Program-made: the position numbers and the translations under genes
Origin: Lingula anatina
Taxonomy: Eukaryota > Brachiopoda > Lingulata > Lingulida > Lingulidae
Assembly (NCBI RefSeq): GCF_001039355.2
Contig: NW_019773637.1
Location: 646,666-668,207 of the forward strand
Direction of reading: 5' to 3'
Length of the DNA: 21,542 nucleotides
Notes under the pieces: generated by a model
Databases searched by the model: none
What the model saw: only the letters and a program-made list of their open reading frames with translations
Told to the model about the DNA's origin: nothing
Part shown: positions 8,397-17,701 of the stretch, one piece after another
Numbering within the stretch: position 1 is the first letter of the stretch
Layout: every line of letters starts with the position of its first letter

Positions 8397-9509
8397 TTAA
8401 ATGAGATGGCATCTTAATTTGTCTACCAAATCTTGATCTTTTTTCAATTGGTTCCACCAATTGTGGTCCTGGATTTTTCCTTTTTTATCTTTAATTGTAT
8501 AGAGAGGTGGGGATGCTTTGATAACATCATATGGTCCTCTATATAAGGGTCTAAGTTTCTTACTTTCTCCCTTTTTATGACTTTCATCCCTCAAATATAC
8601 TTTCTGACCACAAGTATATTCACTCTCTCTCAACTTTGCATCATACAATTGTTTTTGACCTTTCTGCACACATTTCAATTTTTCTCTAGCCATTTCATGT
8701 GATCTATTTAGACTTTCACTCAAGTTTTTCAACCATTCATGAGTCTCATATGGTATCAGGTTTTCATTCACACAACCTGTTATTAAGTGCAACGGCATAA
8801 AAACTTCTCTCCCTAACATCATCATGTTAGGAGTAAACCCTGTTGATGCATTCACAGTTGAATGTAATGCCATAACTAATTGAGGTAAATCTCTATCCCA
8901 ATATCTCACATTCCCTTCTACATTACATCCAATCATCTGTGTAATAATACCCATGCATCTTTCAACTTGTCCATTAGCACTTGCTCTAAAACCAGTTGTT
9001 CTAAGTTGTTTGATTTCTAATAATTTACACAAATTTCTAAATAAACTACTTTGAAAATTTGAACCTTGATCTGTATATATCTCTTGGGGACAACCAAAAG
9101 TAACTATGAATTTTTCAAAAAATGCTTTTGCTACTAATTCAGCTGTCTGATTTGGCAATGCCACACATTCTATCCACTTAGTAAACTGATCTATCATAAC
9201 CAAAATACAAGAATTCCCAAATTCACTTTGTGTAAATGGTCCAAGTATATCTAAATGAACCTTTTCCATAGGAAATCCTGCATGATGCAATTTTATTTTG
9301 GCTTTTGGTCGAACAGTACTATGCTTGTTTTTTTTTTGCAAAGTTCACATGAACTTACATACAATTTACAATCTCTATTCATTCCATGCCACTTGAATGA
9401 TTGTTTGAGTTTTTGCAAACTTTTCTCATAAGCAAAATGACCAGCTGTTTTTGAATCATGACAGAAAAATAAAACTTCATTGACCAAATCTTTTGGTACA
9501 ATTAAACAT
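8397..9509 (-). pseudogene. pol: Gypsy integrase (main part) of the 13.7-kb element
   Basis: The fragment starts at the TIR-element insertion with LCLIVPKDLVNEV. The zinc region reads CHDSKTAGHF ... SSCELC (HHCC). In the A10 run after CELC the frame slips, and the second frame carries the catalytic core: EKVHLDILGPF, IYTDQGSNFQ and SANGQVERCMG supply D, D and E. The C-terminal domain has RPLYRGPYDVIKASPP (GPY/F) and the frame stops at 8397. Apart from the A-run slip this half is well preserved, unlike the RNase H half. The N-terminal lead into the zinc region (WEKREDRKD) lies 2.5 kb away, across the insertion. It would insert the element cDNA into chromosomes; this copy cannot encode it intact. 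Confidence 0.85.
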
Positions 9510-9528
9510 AAAGGATGAGTGCGAATAA
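9510..9528 (+). repeat. Left terminal inverted repeat
   Basis: AAAGGATGAGTGCGAATAA, perfect inverted partner of 12019-12037; imperfect similarity continues to about 9546. Confidence 0.75.
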
Positions 9529-9656
9529 CCATTGGCAAAGTGCCCATCGTCAAAATTTAAAACTAATTTGCTATTATAACGTTTATGCATATATTTGTTG
9601 CATGGAAAAATATTATTTGGTTTGAGGCATCGTAACTTAGTATTTTAATGAGTTAT

Positions 9657-9680
9657 ATGTGTGTGTGTGGGGGGGGGGGG
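9657..9680. repeat. (TG)n followed by a 12-G run
   Basis: A short TG repeat runs into about twelve G. This is simple sequence inside the TIR element. Confidence 0.8.
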
Positions 9681-10245
9681 TAGCCGGATTTACCTGTTGT
9701 ATGCAGTCTAATGAATCAGAGCAACTTGATTTCACCTAACTGTATAAAAGTTTTGTTACTAGAAAAACTTGTTTCAGCGTATTTATTAATTTTATATAAC
9801 TTTTCTCACAGACCAGCATTTGTTGGTCTAAATAATTGTTTTTTTAACCAATACACATTCTGTACAAGGTTCTAAGGAATAGTAAAAAATGCTTAAAGCA
9901 AAAGGCTGTTACAATACGTAACAACAACAAAAAAATCATGTGTAAAAGCACTCTAAACAGCTATTTGGAATGTTTCCATAAACCATAAAATAAACAAGGT
10001 ATAAATTGTACCAAAATAATGATAAGGTATAACTAAAAACTAAATGAAAATATAGTACACATAAGAACAGTTATGGCCAATTATCTGTATGACAAGGAAA
10101 TTAAATCACCTAAAAAGTACTTCATATATATTATGATTATGTATGTGATAAAGACCTTGTATAGAATGCAATGCAAGAGTTATTTTATACAAAATACAGT
10201 ATACAAATATGAGTATAAAAAATGTATAATGAAACAATGGATAAT

Positions 10246-10651
10246 TAATTAGATGTGCTGTCCGAAACACTTTTTGTCTCGCTAATACTGTCACCACTTG
10301 ATGTTGGTAAATGTGAGGTATCCAAACAGCCTTCTCCACAACATAATTTTCGATTGTATCCCTGCCTCATGGCAAAACCCATATACCACATGACTTAAGT
10401 GATAGGTGCACAACTTCCAACTGTCTTGGAACCAGCTTTACACTGTCAGTACCAGACACTGATGGGTCTAGTTTTGCTATGGGAGGTCTGTATCCATAAT
10501 GTGTACTGGTGGCTAGATGTGTGGCTTAATTAACCTTTCTGGCTCTGATTAAATCAGGTGCATCCTTGCATACACTGATTTCAAACTGGCCATCTAGCAG
10601 ATGCTCATCAGTATATTGGCTAGCTTGCTTTATCTGGTAAACTTTTGGTAT
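10246..10651 (-). pseudogene. SWIM-type zinc finger of a transposase, decayed
   Basis: One frame gives VYQIKQASQYTDEHLLDGQF and CKDAPDLIRAR. After a frame change near 10535 a second gives HTSSHQYTLWIQ, VWY-stop-QCKAGSKTVGSCAPIT, VMWYMGFAM and an acidic/Ser tail ending SVSDSTSN at the stop 10246. Together they match the pattern R-(IQSRH)-TSS..Y.LWIQ..WYCxCKxGxxxVGxCxHI..V.W..G that I recall for the SWIM region of uncharacterised invertebrate transposase-like proteins. The first SWIM Cys has become TGA, the His is Pro, and a further stop follows. No DDE catalytic part could be read in the rest of the insertion. The remnant probably came with the TIR element. Confidence 0.6.
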
Positions 10652-11196
10652 TTATTATAGGCTGGTGGTCTCTTGTATGGACTAATTACCAAGTCAATAG
10701 GTTTTCACTGATTTCCTTGACAAATAAAGTCATTCATAGCATTTTGGTGAAAAAAGAAGACATAAAAACTCTGCAAAGCTACTATGAATAGTGCTGGTGT
10801 GGGAGATTAGGTCATAAGTAACAAAACTAGGGTGTGTGTGATGGAGCCTTTATTTTACTTTTTATGCAAAATAGACGTAAAAGGGGACATTTACACAACA
10901 ATTTTGGTTGTACAAAATGTACTTGCATGCCCATTAGAGGGGGTGGGTCAAGCCACCCTTGTGTGTAGAGGTCTATTACAGCATGGGTCTCTATATAAAG
11001 TAGGATCCAACATAATGTACATCTGCTGTTATGATAATTAATATAACTTTGAATATCCTAAAAAATAAGAATGAAAGTAAGATATACTTAATGTATTTGG
11101 ACTCTATTTCCTATCCATATTTCCCCTTTTATTTATTTATTTATTTATTTATTTTATTTATTTATTTATTTATTTTATTTATTTATTTATTTATCT

Positions 11197-11246
<50 letters not shown>

Positions 11247-11508
11247 TTTTTTTTGGATAGCATGCATTACATGAAAATTACTTTTCTTTTTTTTGGTTGT
11301 AATTGNAAAAAAATTTACTGACTCTAACCCCTATTTTCCTTTCAAAGACCTACATTTTATTTTGGGTTGTTCTTTTTATACAAAAGTTTCATTGTATCTG
11401 CATAGCCATCCTATGTAAGCATGTAGCAGCTACCTCATGGCAGGAATAAACATGGCCGCCTGCTAGCATATGGACTGAAAATGTCCCTATTTAGTTTGAG
11501 TACATATC
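10652..11508. other. Non-coding interior of the TIR element
   Basis: No gene is visible on either strand. The stretch holds the (ATTT)n array, an N at 11306 next to an A run, and short open frames without recognisable residues. Confidence 0.4.
11127..11254. repeat. (ATTT)n microsatellite with T14 tail
   Basis: About 114 bases of ATTT repeats broken by four slightly altered units, ending in 14 T. Plus-strand open frames over it (YLFIYLFI) are artefacts. Confidence 0.95.
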
Positions 11509-11605
11509 GAGCCCAACCCTCAGACAAGCTGATTTTCACATATATCTCACCTTATATTCATGTCTTTTCAACCATGAATAATTAGCTTGTCTGAGGCAGG
11601 GGCTC
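11509..11605. other. Nested hairpin (97 bp)
   Basis: GAGCCC pairs with GGGCTC. After a 3x3 internal loop CCTCAGACAAGCT pairs with AGCTTGTCTGAGG (13 bp, perfect). Inside, TATTCATG (11555-11562) pairs with CATGAATA (11573-11580). The structure sits inside the TIR element; a small nested palindromic element or a structured RNA are both possible. Confidence 0.55.
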
Positions 11606-12018
11606 ATATAAAAAATGAACATCTTTTATCCTCAAGTCACTGTAAGATTCTTCTTTCAATCAGCACTACATGTACAAATAAAGCAATCAAAATATTGATC
11701 ACAAACAATGATTGGCCACATATTGCCTTACTTTTTAACATGGGCACCTTCTGTACCCAATTACAAAATTTCACAGTTGTCACCCTTCTATAACTAAAGA
11801 TATGTAGCATTGCAATTCAGACCCCCCCCTAAAACAAACATTTTCATGAATATTTGACAAGGTCATTTTGACATATTTTTTTATATTTCAATTTCAATAA
11901 AAAAGATTTTTTTAAGTGGATCATAAAAGTGTAAGACCCCAACTTTAATTTGGCATCAATATTTTTCCATTCATTCACAATTTATTTTTCATGTATAAAG
12001 GTGGGCACTTTTACCCCC

Positions 12019-12037
12019 TTATTCGCACTCATCCTTT
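12019..12037 (-). repeat. Right terminal inverted repeat
   Basis: Read on the minus strand it repeats the 19 bases of 9510-9528, followed by GGGGGT and AAAGTGCCCA. Confidence 0.75.
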
Positions 12038-14153
12038 CTATCCTCTCTCTTTTCCCATTTGTAATATAAAACATCATTCAAAAGAATCAATTGTTCTTTG
12101 CAATTCCACAATCCTTTCACTGCCATACTACACAAATACATCTCTGACTCTTTAGGTTCACCATTCTCTAACCAACCTATGATTATTTTCAAAGCTGCAT
12201 CTTTTCTCTGCAAATTTTTCAAATCATACCCTTTCAACCAATTGCATAATTCATCTCTTTCATTCTTATCAGTTTTATCATTTGTATCAGCCCTCTGACA
12301 CATCAAAACTGAACTGAATTTTTCACAATTTGTGTCATTCTTCATATCATCAATTGCATTCGATTCAACTACATTGTCATCTGATTTCTTACTTCCCAGA
12401 GGAATTACATCATTCACATCAGTCTCAAACCTTGACCAATTTTTATGTACTCTCTGACAATAATGACATCCTTCACAGGGTAAATCACTCAATTTCACTC
12501 CAACCTTATAGCAATCACACTCTTTCATAGCTAAAGGTATTCTTGATAATGCATCTGCATTTCCATGCTTCTTTCCTGGTCTATGTTCAATGGTAAAATT
12601 ATACTGAGATAATTCTTCTAATCATCTTGCTAACTGACCATCTGGGTTTTTAAATCCTAACAACCACAATAAACTATGATGATCTGTTCGGATTCTGAAC
12701 TTTCTCCCCAACAAATAATGTCTATATTGTCTACAGAAGTTTACAACAGCCAAGAGCTCTTTTCTAGTTGTACAATAACGCCGTTGTATAGGTGACATAA
12801 TTTTACTTCCATAAGCAATAACCTTCTCTTCACCATGTTGTAACTGTGAAAGTTCTGCTCCTATACATGAATATGAGGCATCTGTATCAAGTATAAATTC
12901 ACCTTCAGACAAAGGAAAGGCTAAACAAGGGGCAGTTGTTAACTTTCAAATGCTATTTGATGTTCATCTGACCAACTGAAAACACTTTTATTCCCTGTCA
13001 ACTCATACAAACAAGCAGTTTTCTCAGCAAATTGAGAAATATGATCTCTATGATAATTGATGAAACCAAGGAATGTTTCAACTTCCTTTTTGTTTGTAGG
13101 TACTGGCCACTTTCTAACACACTCAATCTAACTTTCAGTAATACCAACACCTTCTCTACTGATTGACTTTCCTAAGAATTCACATTTTGTTTGGAAAAGA
13201 AAACATTTCTTAGGCTTTAACTATAAGTTGTAAGAACGCAATCTCTCCAAAACCTCTTTCAAATTCTTAAGATGATCTTCAAAATTCTTTCCCAACACTG
13301 TAATATCATCCAGATACACTAACACTTTCTCCCAAGTCAAACCTCTCAATACTAACTGCATTGCTCTTGAAAAACTTGCAGGAGAATTGGTAAGTCCCAT
13401 TGCCATTCTCTTATGTTCATACAGACCATATCTGGTGATAAAAGCAGTTTTGTTTCTGTCTTTCTCATCAATCTCAATCTGAAAATATCCTTGAGCCATA
13501 TCAATCAAACTCAATAATTGATTTCCAGCCAGACAATCTAAACAATCACCAATGTTTGGAATAGGATAAGAATCTTTGATAGTTTTCTTATTTAATTCCC
13601 TATAATCTACACACCATCTAACACTTCCATCTTTCTTTCTTATCAAAACTGGTGGAGAAGCCCATTCAGAATTTGACGGCTGAATAACATCAGAAGCTAA
13701 CAACTTTTCAAGCATCTTTCTCTCCTCTCCTTCCATTCCCAATGGAGTTCTACGCAATTTCTGTTTCACAGGAGCAGCATTACCAGTGTTAATAGTATGC
13801 TTAACACCTTTCATGCACCCTAAATCAAGATCATGCTTTGCAAATACATCCTCATAATCTCTCAAAGTTTCACACAATGCAACCATTTCATTTGAATCAA
13901 GCTCCTCACTTGATCTTTCAAATAAATCTTGCAAATGTTCAGGCAAATCTCTTTTCAAACTTCTCATCACTTCTTCTTTATCCATATTTTCATCCATATT
14001 CAACTTCATTTCAACTTTATTCACAGCAGACACCCTAGCTTTCCCATCTACATATTCTTTAGATCTCACTTCAGAATCAACTGTCTCAACTTCCTTAATA
14101 ACACCTAACACACTACCTGCTTTCAAAACAGCATTTCTTTCTTTCTCCATCAT
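12038..14153 (-). pseudogene. pol: Gypsy RT and RNase H of the 13.7-kb element, broken
   Basis: RT: LIRKKDGSVRWCVDYRELN, motif A LLSLIDMAQGYFQIEI, motif B MGLTNSPASFSRAM and motif C VLVYLDDITVLG are all present (about 13710-13310). TAG stops follow at 13221 and 13128. The connection region (ECVRKWPVPTNKKEVETFLGF) remains readable between and after them. A frameshift near 12945 leads into RNase H: ILDTDASYSCIGAEL, TTRKELLAVV, RIRTDHHSLLWLL, then TGA at 12622 where Trp is expected, then HGNADALSR. A linker rich in Asp/Lys leads to WEKREDRKD, where the TIR element cuts the integrase. The RT overlaps the protease frame by about 40 bases in another phase. Enzyme motifs are intact, but no full polyprotein can be made. 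Confidence 0.85.
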
Positions 14154-14912
14154 TCACTATTTCTATAGGAACAACATCATCACCTTTAACTAATGCACAA
14201 GATACCAACACTTGTCTATCAACACAAGGTTCTATCACATACTCTTTCTTTTTCTCTAACTCATAATCTGCACAAACAGAAATTCTCATCACTGTCAATG
14301 GAGGAACTACTATTCTCTTTTTCGTTCTCACCATATTTTTACAAATTTCAACTTCTTTCTCTAATTCATCAACACATTTCTCATCACTTTTAACTTCTGT
14401 CTCACCATTCACTTTACTCAAAACAATATCACCTTCAACTTCTATGCTTCCCTGTACACATTTTTCTCCAATGATCAAAGTTTGATCAACTAAATTCACT
14501 ACACAATTTCTCTCCTTTAAAAATTTCAATCCCAACAACATATCAATTCCTTCTTGCAAATCTGCAACATACACATTTTCCTTATATTCTATCCCATCTA
14601 TCTCAATACTCAGATTTTCTACTCTATGACCCATCATAAATGCATTTTTTCCAGCAAGCATTAATTTCAGAGTCTCACAAAACTCAGGCACACACTTCAA
14701 TTTACTATAAAATCTTTTATTAACAATAGTAAATTGAGCTGCCGTATCCACAACTGCTAATGTTTTCACACCACTAACACTAACAGGAATCACAAAATTT
14801 TCTCCCACTAGTTCTCCAACATTCATCATTTTCACATTTCCACTATCCATAATCCGACCTTCAACATGAAGTAAGGGATCCGAAATCCAGTCAGTCAATT
14901 CGTCCCGTTCTA
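14113..14912 (-). CDS. pol: Retrotransposon aspartic protease region
   Basis: The open frame starts inside the gag overlap (LERDELTDWIS) and ends at TAG 14113. The active-site block is LAVVDTAAQFTIV: Asp-Thr-Ala in place of the usual Asp-Thr/Ser-Gly. The second conserved block is GIDMLLGLKFL, the hydrophobic-hydrophobic-Gly motif of retropepsins. The ~120 residues after it are rich in Glu/Lys/Val and show no further known domain. The enzyme would cut the gag-pol polyprotein. The frame is one base back from gag, which fits a -1 shift at the gag stop. The passage to RT needs another shift near 14130, inside a GAAAGAAAG repeat, which looks like a lesion. Confidence 0.75.
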
Positions 14913-16356
14913 GTTTACCGAATTTCTTGCACCGGGAGTATTCTTTGACATTTCTCTATTTTGAGGACAATTTGTTTGAATGTGACCTTTCTGTCCACAT
15001 TTATGACAAATCAAAATAGAACTTGGGCTGGCATTTTTACTAACATTGGGATTAGGTGGATGTTCTACAATTTCATTCTTACAATCCCTTTGAACATGAC
15101 CTCTTTCTCCACATTTAAAACATTGTGTTGGACCCCCTCTACTTTGATTTACATTTCCATTCTGGGGTGATTTTACCATTCTACTAGGATTTCTCTGAGA
15201 ATTTGATGGTGACACCCATGCATCATTCATTCTTTTCATCTGATCACACATTGCAGACATGGTTCTTTGCATATTATAGAGTAATTGATTATTACTTCCA
15301 TTCTCAACACTCTGATCAGACATTCCAACTTGTCTAATATGCACATTTCTTCCTCCTGTACCATACACTGCTTTGAAGTTATTGTTTGCAACTTTTACAA
15401 ACTTTAACGCTTCAAATAAATCTTTAGGCTCTTTATCCATAGCCAATTTTGCAGATTCTTTGTCACGACACCCTCTAAAAAAGGAATCAACAGCTATTCC
15501 CTCACCACCTTCTGCATATCCCTCTCTAGATGCCATGAACACACGATGAGATTTTCTAAATCATGTTGTAAATGCATTCTTTCATACTGAATTTGCAAAT
15601 GATTATGTCGAGGTGTCATTTCATCTAATTGCAATTTCAAATCCATTTTTTCAATTTCACACTTCTGCAAACTTTCTACACGTTTTCTCAACAATTCATT
15701 CTGTGTTTCAACCTGAACATGTAACATCACTTCTTTTGTTGAATACTCTCTACACTCTTCTTCCATTTCCATTTCTTTTTTCATCAACACTTGTTTAGTT
15801 TTTCTCAACTCACTCTGAATTTTCATATTTCTTTCCTTCAACATATTATTTTCAATTTTCAAATCACAACTCTCAGTTTCCAAAGCATATTTCTCTTTTT
15901 CCCATTCACTCTTTTCATTTTCCAACTTTCTCACTTTAGTATTATTAATCTCCAATTCATTTGATAAAAATTCCATCTTTTCTCCTGCTTCCTCGACCTC
16001 GCCTCGAAGATTTGATATCATTTCATTTTGTACCTTCACCCGCTCCATCAACTTTCTATACTTTTCTTCCCAATTCACACTTTCTTCCTCTTTCTCATCT
16101 CCAACTTTTGAACCTTCATCTTTTTCTTCCATTACACCCAGAATCACAACACCCTTCTTTTCCCATTTCTGCCAATCTGCCACACTTATACCAGTAATTT
16201 CTTCCAAATCACCCAACAACAATTTTCCTTTTTGATTTCTCAAAGACACCAATCTATGAGCTTTCACCGGACCAATTCCTTCAAATTTTTCAATTCTGTT
16301 TCAGATGCTGTCTGCACATTCAACACAACACTACTTTCTACATTACCCGACGCCAT
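14910..16356 (-). pseudogene. gag: gag with long coiled coil and two zinc knuckles, broken
   Basis: The start is ATG 16356, with A at -3 and G at +4 (MASGNVESSVVLN). A one-base loss near 16285 shifts the frame to KAHRLVSLRN. From about 16150 to 15560 the protein is almost one continuous heptad-rich, Glu/Lys/Asn-rich coiled coil (for example WEEKYRKLMERVKVQNEMI and ENNMLKERNMKIQSELRKT). Near 15535 the reading jumps frame straight to GIAVDSFFRGCRDKESAKLA, which resembles the end of a Gypsy capsid, so most of the capsid core seems deleted. The nucleocapsid has two C-x2-C-x4-H-x4-C knuckles, CFKCGERGHVQRDC and CHKCGQKGHIQTNC. The stop is at 14910. Gag would assemble the particle and bind RNA; this copy cannot. 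Confidence 0.8.
14913..14919 (-). promoter_or_regulatory. Possible -1 frameshift site at the gag stop
   Basis: In the gag frame the codons TCG GTA AAC TAG end the protein. The heptamer G-GTA-AAC directly before TAG has a good A-site slip (AAC to AAA) but a poor P-site one (GTA to GGT). A -1 shift here enters the protease frame (CTA GAA CGG). It is not a canonical heptamer. Confidence 0.3.
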
Positions 16357-17347
16357 TTTCACTTTCAGTTTCCCACAATCTATTACACAATTTTATTGAT
16401 AATAGCAATGCAGCAATGCCACAAAACTACACAATAAAATACTTTCACCACTACCACACTATTTACTGTATGAAGAAAGTTTCAGCAAAAAGCCACTACT
16501 AAACTTCACAGTAAATACAAACAAATCTCTCACACTATTCAACCTACTAACATGTACACCTATGATGAAACCCTTTCAACACAGACGAATAAGGTAGAAT
16601 AGTACTATATCAATATATGCTATTGCAATATTGATAAAAATATACAATAAACAATTCACACCCACTCCTTCATTTAGCAAGTCAGTGAAAAACACAAAAT
16701 TTGAAACCTTTATTATAAATAAATGCTTTTCTTTGTAAATAAACTCACTAAATTATGTTCTGTATTCTAATAACAACATAAGGCTCAAAACGCACGTCTG
16801 TAATTACATGTGGTCTGTCCGACTACTACTCAGTACACGTGGTCTTTCCGACTACTACTAAGTACACGTGGTCCACAATATCTCTGCAGTTGTAGTATCG
16901 CAACAGTAAATTAATACAAAATATCTCTAAAATACTAAAATGAAGTCTAAACTAAAAATATTTAATGAATTGCCGCGAGTATTAAACAACAATGAAAATG
17001 AAATATCACTGCAATATGTTCCGACTAGTTCGCGTCTTGTAACAAGTCCCGTCTAACACGTGTCACTTTCTTTCCAACTCTCACTCAATCATACACAAAG
17101 CTTTTTCAAAAATTTCAATATCACTAATAACTACTAATTATATCCTCTAACAACATAATCTACACAAATTCTATCCCATAAACTGACAACGTTACATGTA
17201 GCTACTCAAATTGAATTCTCTCAATTTAACAATATATGCTACGCAAAATTTTATCTTCTCACTACGTTAGCTACACAAAATTCCATCCTGTCATACATGT
17301 AAGCTATACAAACTCAATCCTGTCAATTAATAAGCAACACAAACTCA
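16357..17347 (-). other. 5' leader of the 13.7-kb element
   Basis: About 1 kb between the primer-binding site and gag, without an open frame. It is AT-rich and holds two tandem arrays (annotated separately) and several CACGTG E-boxes. The leader would include the packaging signal; none can be picked out by eye. Confidence 0.55.
16805..16874. repeat. 29-bp tandem repeat with E-boxes (2.4 copies)
   Basis: Units start at 16805, 16834 and 16863: TACA(T/C)GTGGTCT(G/T)TCCGACTACTACT(C/A)AG (29 bases in each full unit). Copies two and three contain CACGTG and copy one CATGTG. The array lies in the leader and may bind bHLH factors. Confidence 0.8.
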
Positions 17348-17365
17348 ATCCTGTCGACTGCGCCA
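17128..17365. repeat. Degenerate ~32-bp tandem array ending in the primer-binding site
   Basis: About seven loosely similar units follow each other, each starting CTA-C-CAAA or similar and carrying a form of ATCCTGTC. The last three contain CCATCCTGTCATAC (near 17284), CTCAATCCTGTCAATT (near 17312) and CTCAATCCTGTCGACTG. The last of these is the primer-binding site itself. Confidence 0.55.
17348..17365 (-). other. Primer-binding site, tRNA-Ser type
   Basis: Two bases after the 5' LTR the minus strand reads TGGCGCAGTCGACAGGAT. It is complementary to a tRNA 3' end of the form ATCCTGCCGACTGCGCCA, as I recall for tRNA-Ser, with one mismatch. The position and the TGG start are diagnostic. Confidence 0.8.
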
Positions 17366-17416
17366 ATTGTTACGCCTTCGCGGCCGAGTGCCTTATGAAG
17401 GTACAAATAACAATGT

Positions 17417-17422
17417 ACTTAC
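17417..17422 (-). promoter_or_regulatory. Candidate splice donor in the LTR
   Basis: Minus strand ACACCA-GTAAGT-ACATT: a strong 5' splice-site match in the U5 part of the LTR, upstream of the PBS. It could join to the acceptors before the frames at 8241 and 5391. Confidence 0.4.
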
Positions 17423-17520
17423 TGGTGTCTTAAAGTCAATAGTGAAATCAACATCAACGAGAAGCCCAAAGAAAACCAAGAAGAGTCCAGCACTTAGAGG
17501 CTATGAGGCTAAGAGACCGA

Positions 17521-17545
17521 TTTATTTCAAGTCACACCTTATATA
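17521..17545 (-). promoter_or_regulatory. LTR core promoter and poly(A) signal
   Basis: TATATAAGG (17537-17545) is followed 10 bases later by AATAAA (17521-17526) in the transcript sense. The same pair occurs in the 3' LTR at 4186-4194 and 4170-4175. Transcription starting about 30 bases after TATA would begin close to the poly(A) signal, giving a short R region. Confidence 0.55.
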
Positions 17546-17701
17546 CAAGTTCAGATAGTGCACGTTTACCAATCAGAACCAATTATACAGTGAACAGTTT
17601 TACCTTTAAGGTACCAATCACGGGAGAGATTCAAACTTGCACACCGGGTAACACTTTACTTATAGAGACATCTACCGGTAGCAATATAAAACAATCTCAA
17701 C

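Larger units (their letters stand above)
9510..12037 (-). mobile_element. 2.5-kb TIR DNA transposon inserted in integrase
   Basis: A 19-base perfect inverted repeat, AAAGGATGAGTGCGAATAA, marks both ends (9510-9528 and, inverted, 12019-12037). After a short mismatch the similarity continues with AAAGTGCCCA, and further in with ATGGAAAAATATT, on both sides. The integrase reading frame is interrupted exactly between these points. Inside is a decayed SWIM-finger transposase. The family may be MULE-like, judged by the SWIM domain. No 8-9-bp target duplication is visible: the flanks are AACAT and CTATC. The orientation follows the remnant. Confidence 0.65.

Noticed and set aside
10832-11041. Plus-strand frame of 69 codons
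   Set aside because: No recognisable residues, no splice or start context, inside a decayed transposon.
11031-11321. Plus-strand frame with repeated Y-L-F-I
   Set aside because: Translation of the ATTT microsatellite.
9505-12042. TA or 8-9-bp target duplication of the TIR element
   Set aside because: Flanks do not match; the TA dinucleotides near both ends are offset by two bases.
16805-16874. CRISPR-like repeat spacing
   Set aside because: Units abut with no spacers; it is a tandem repeat in an animal retrotransposon.
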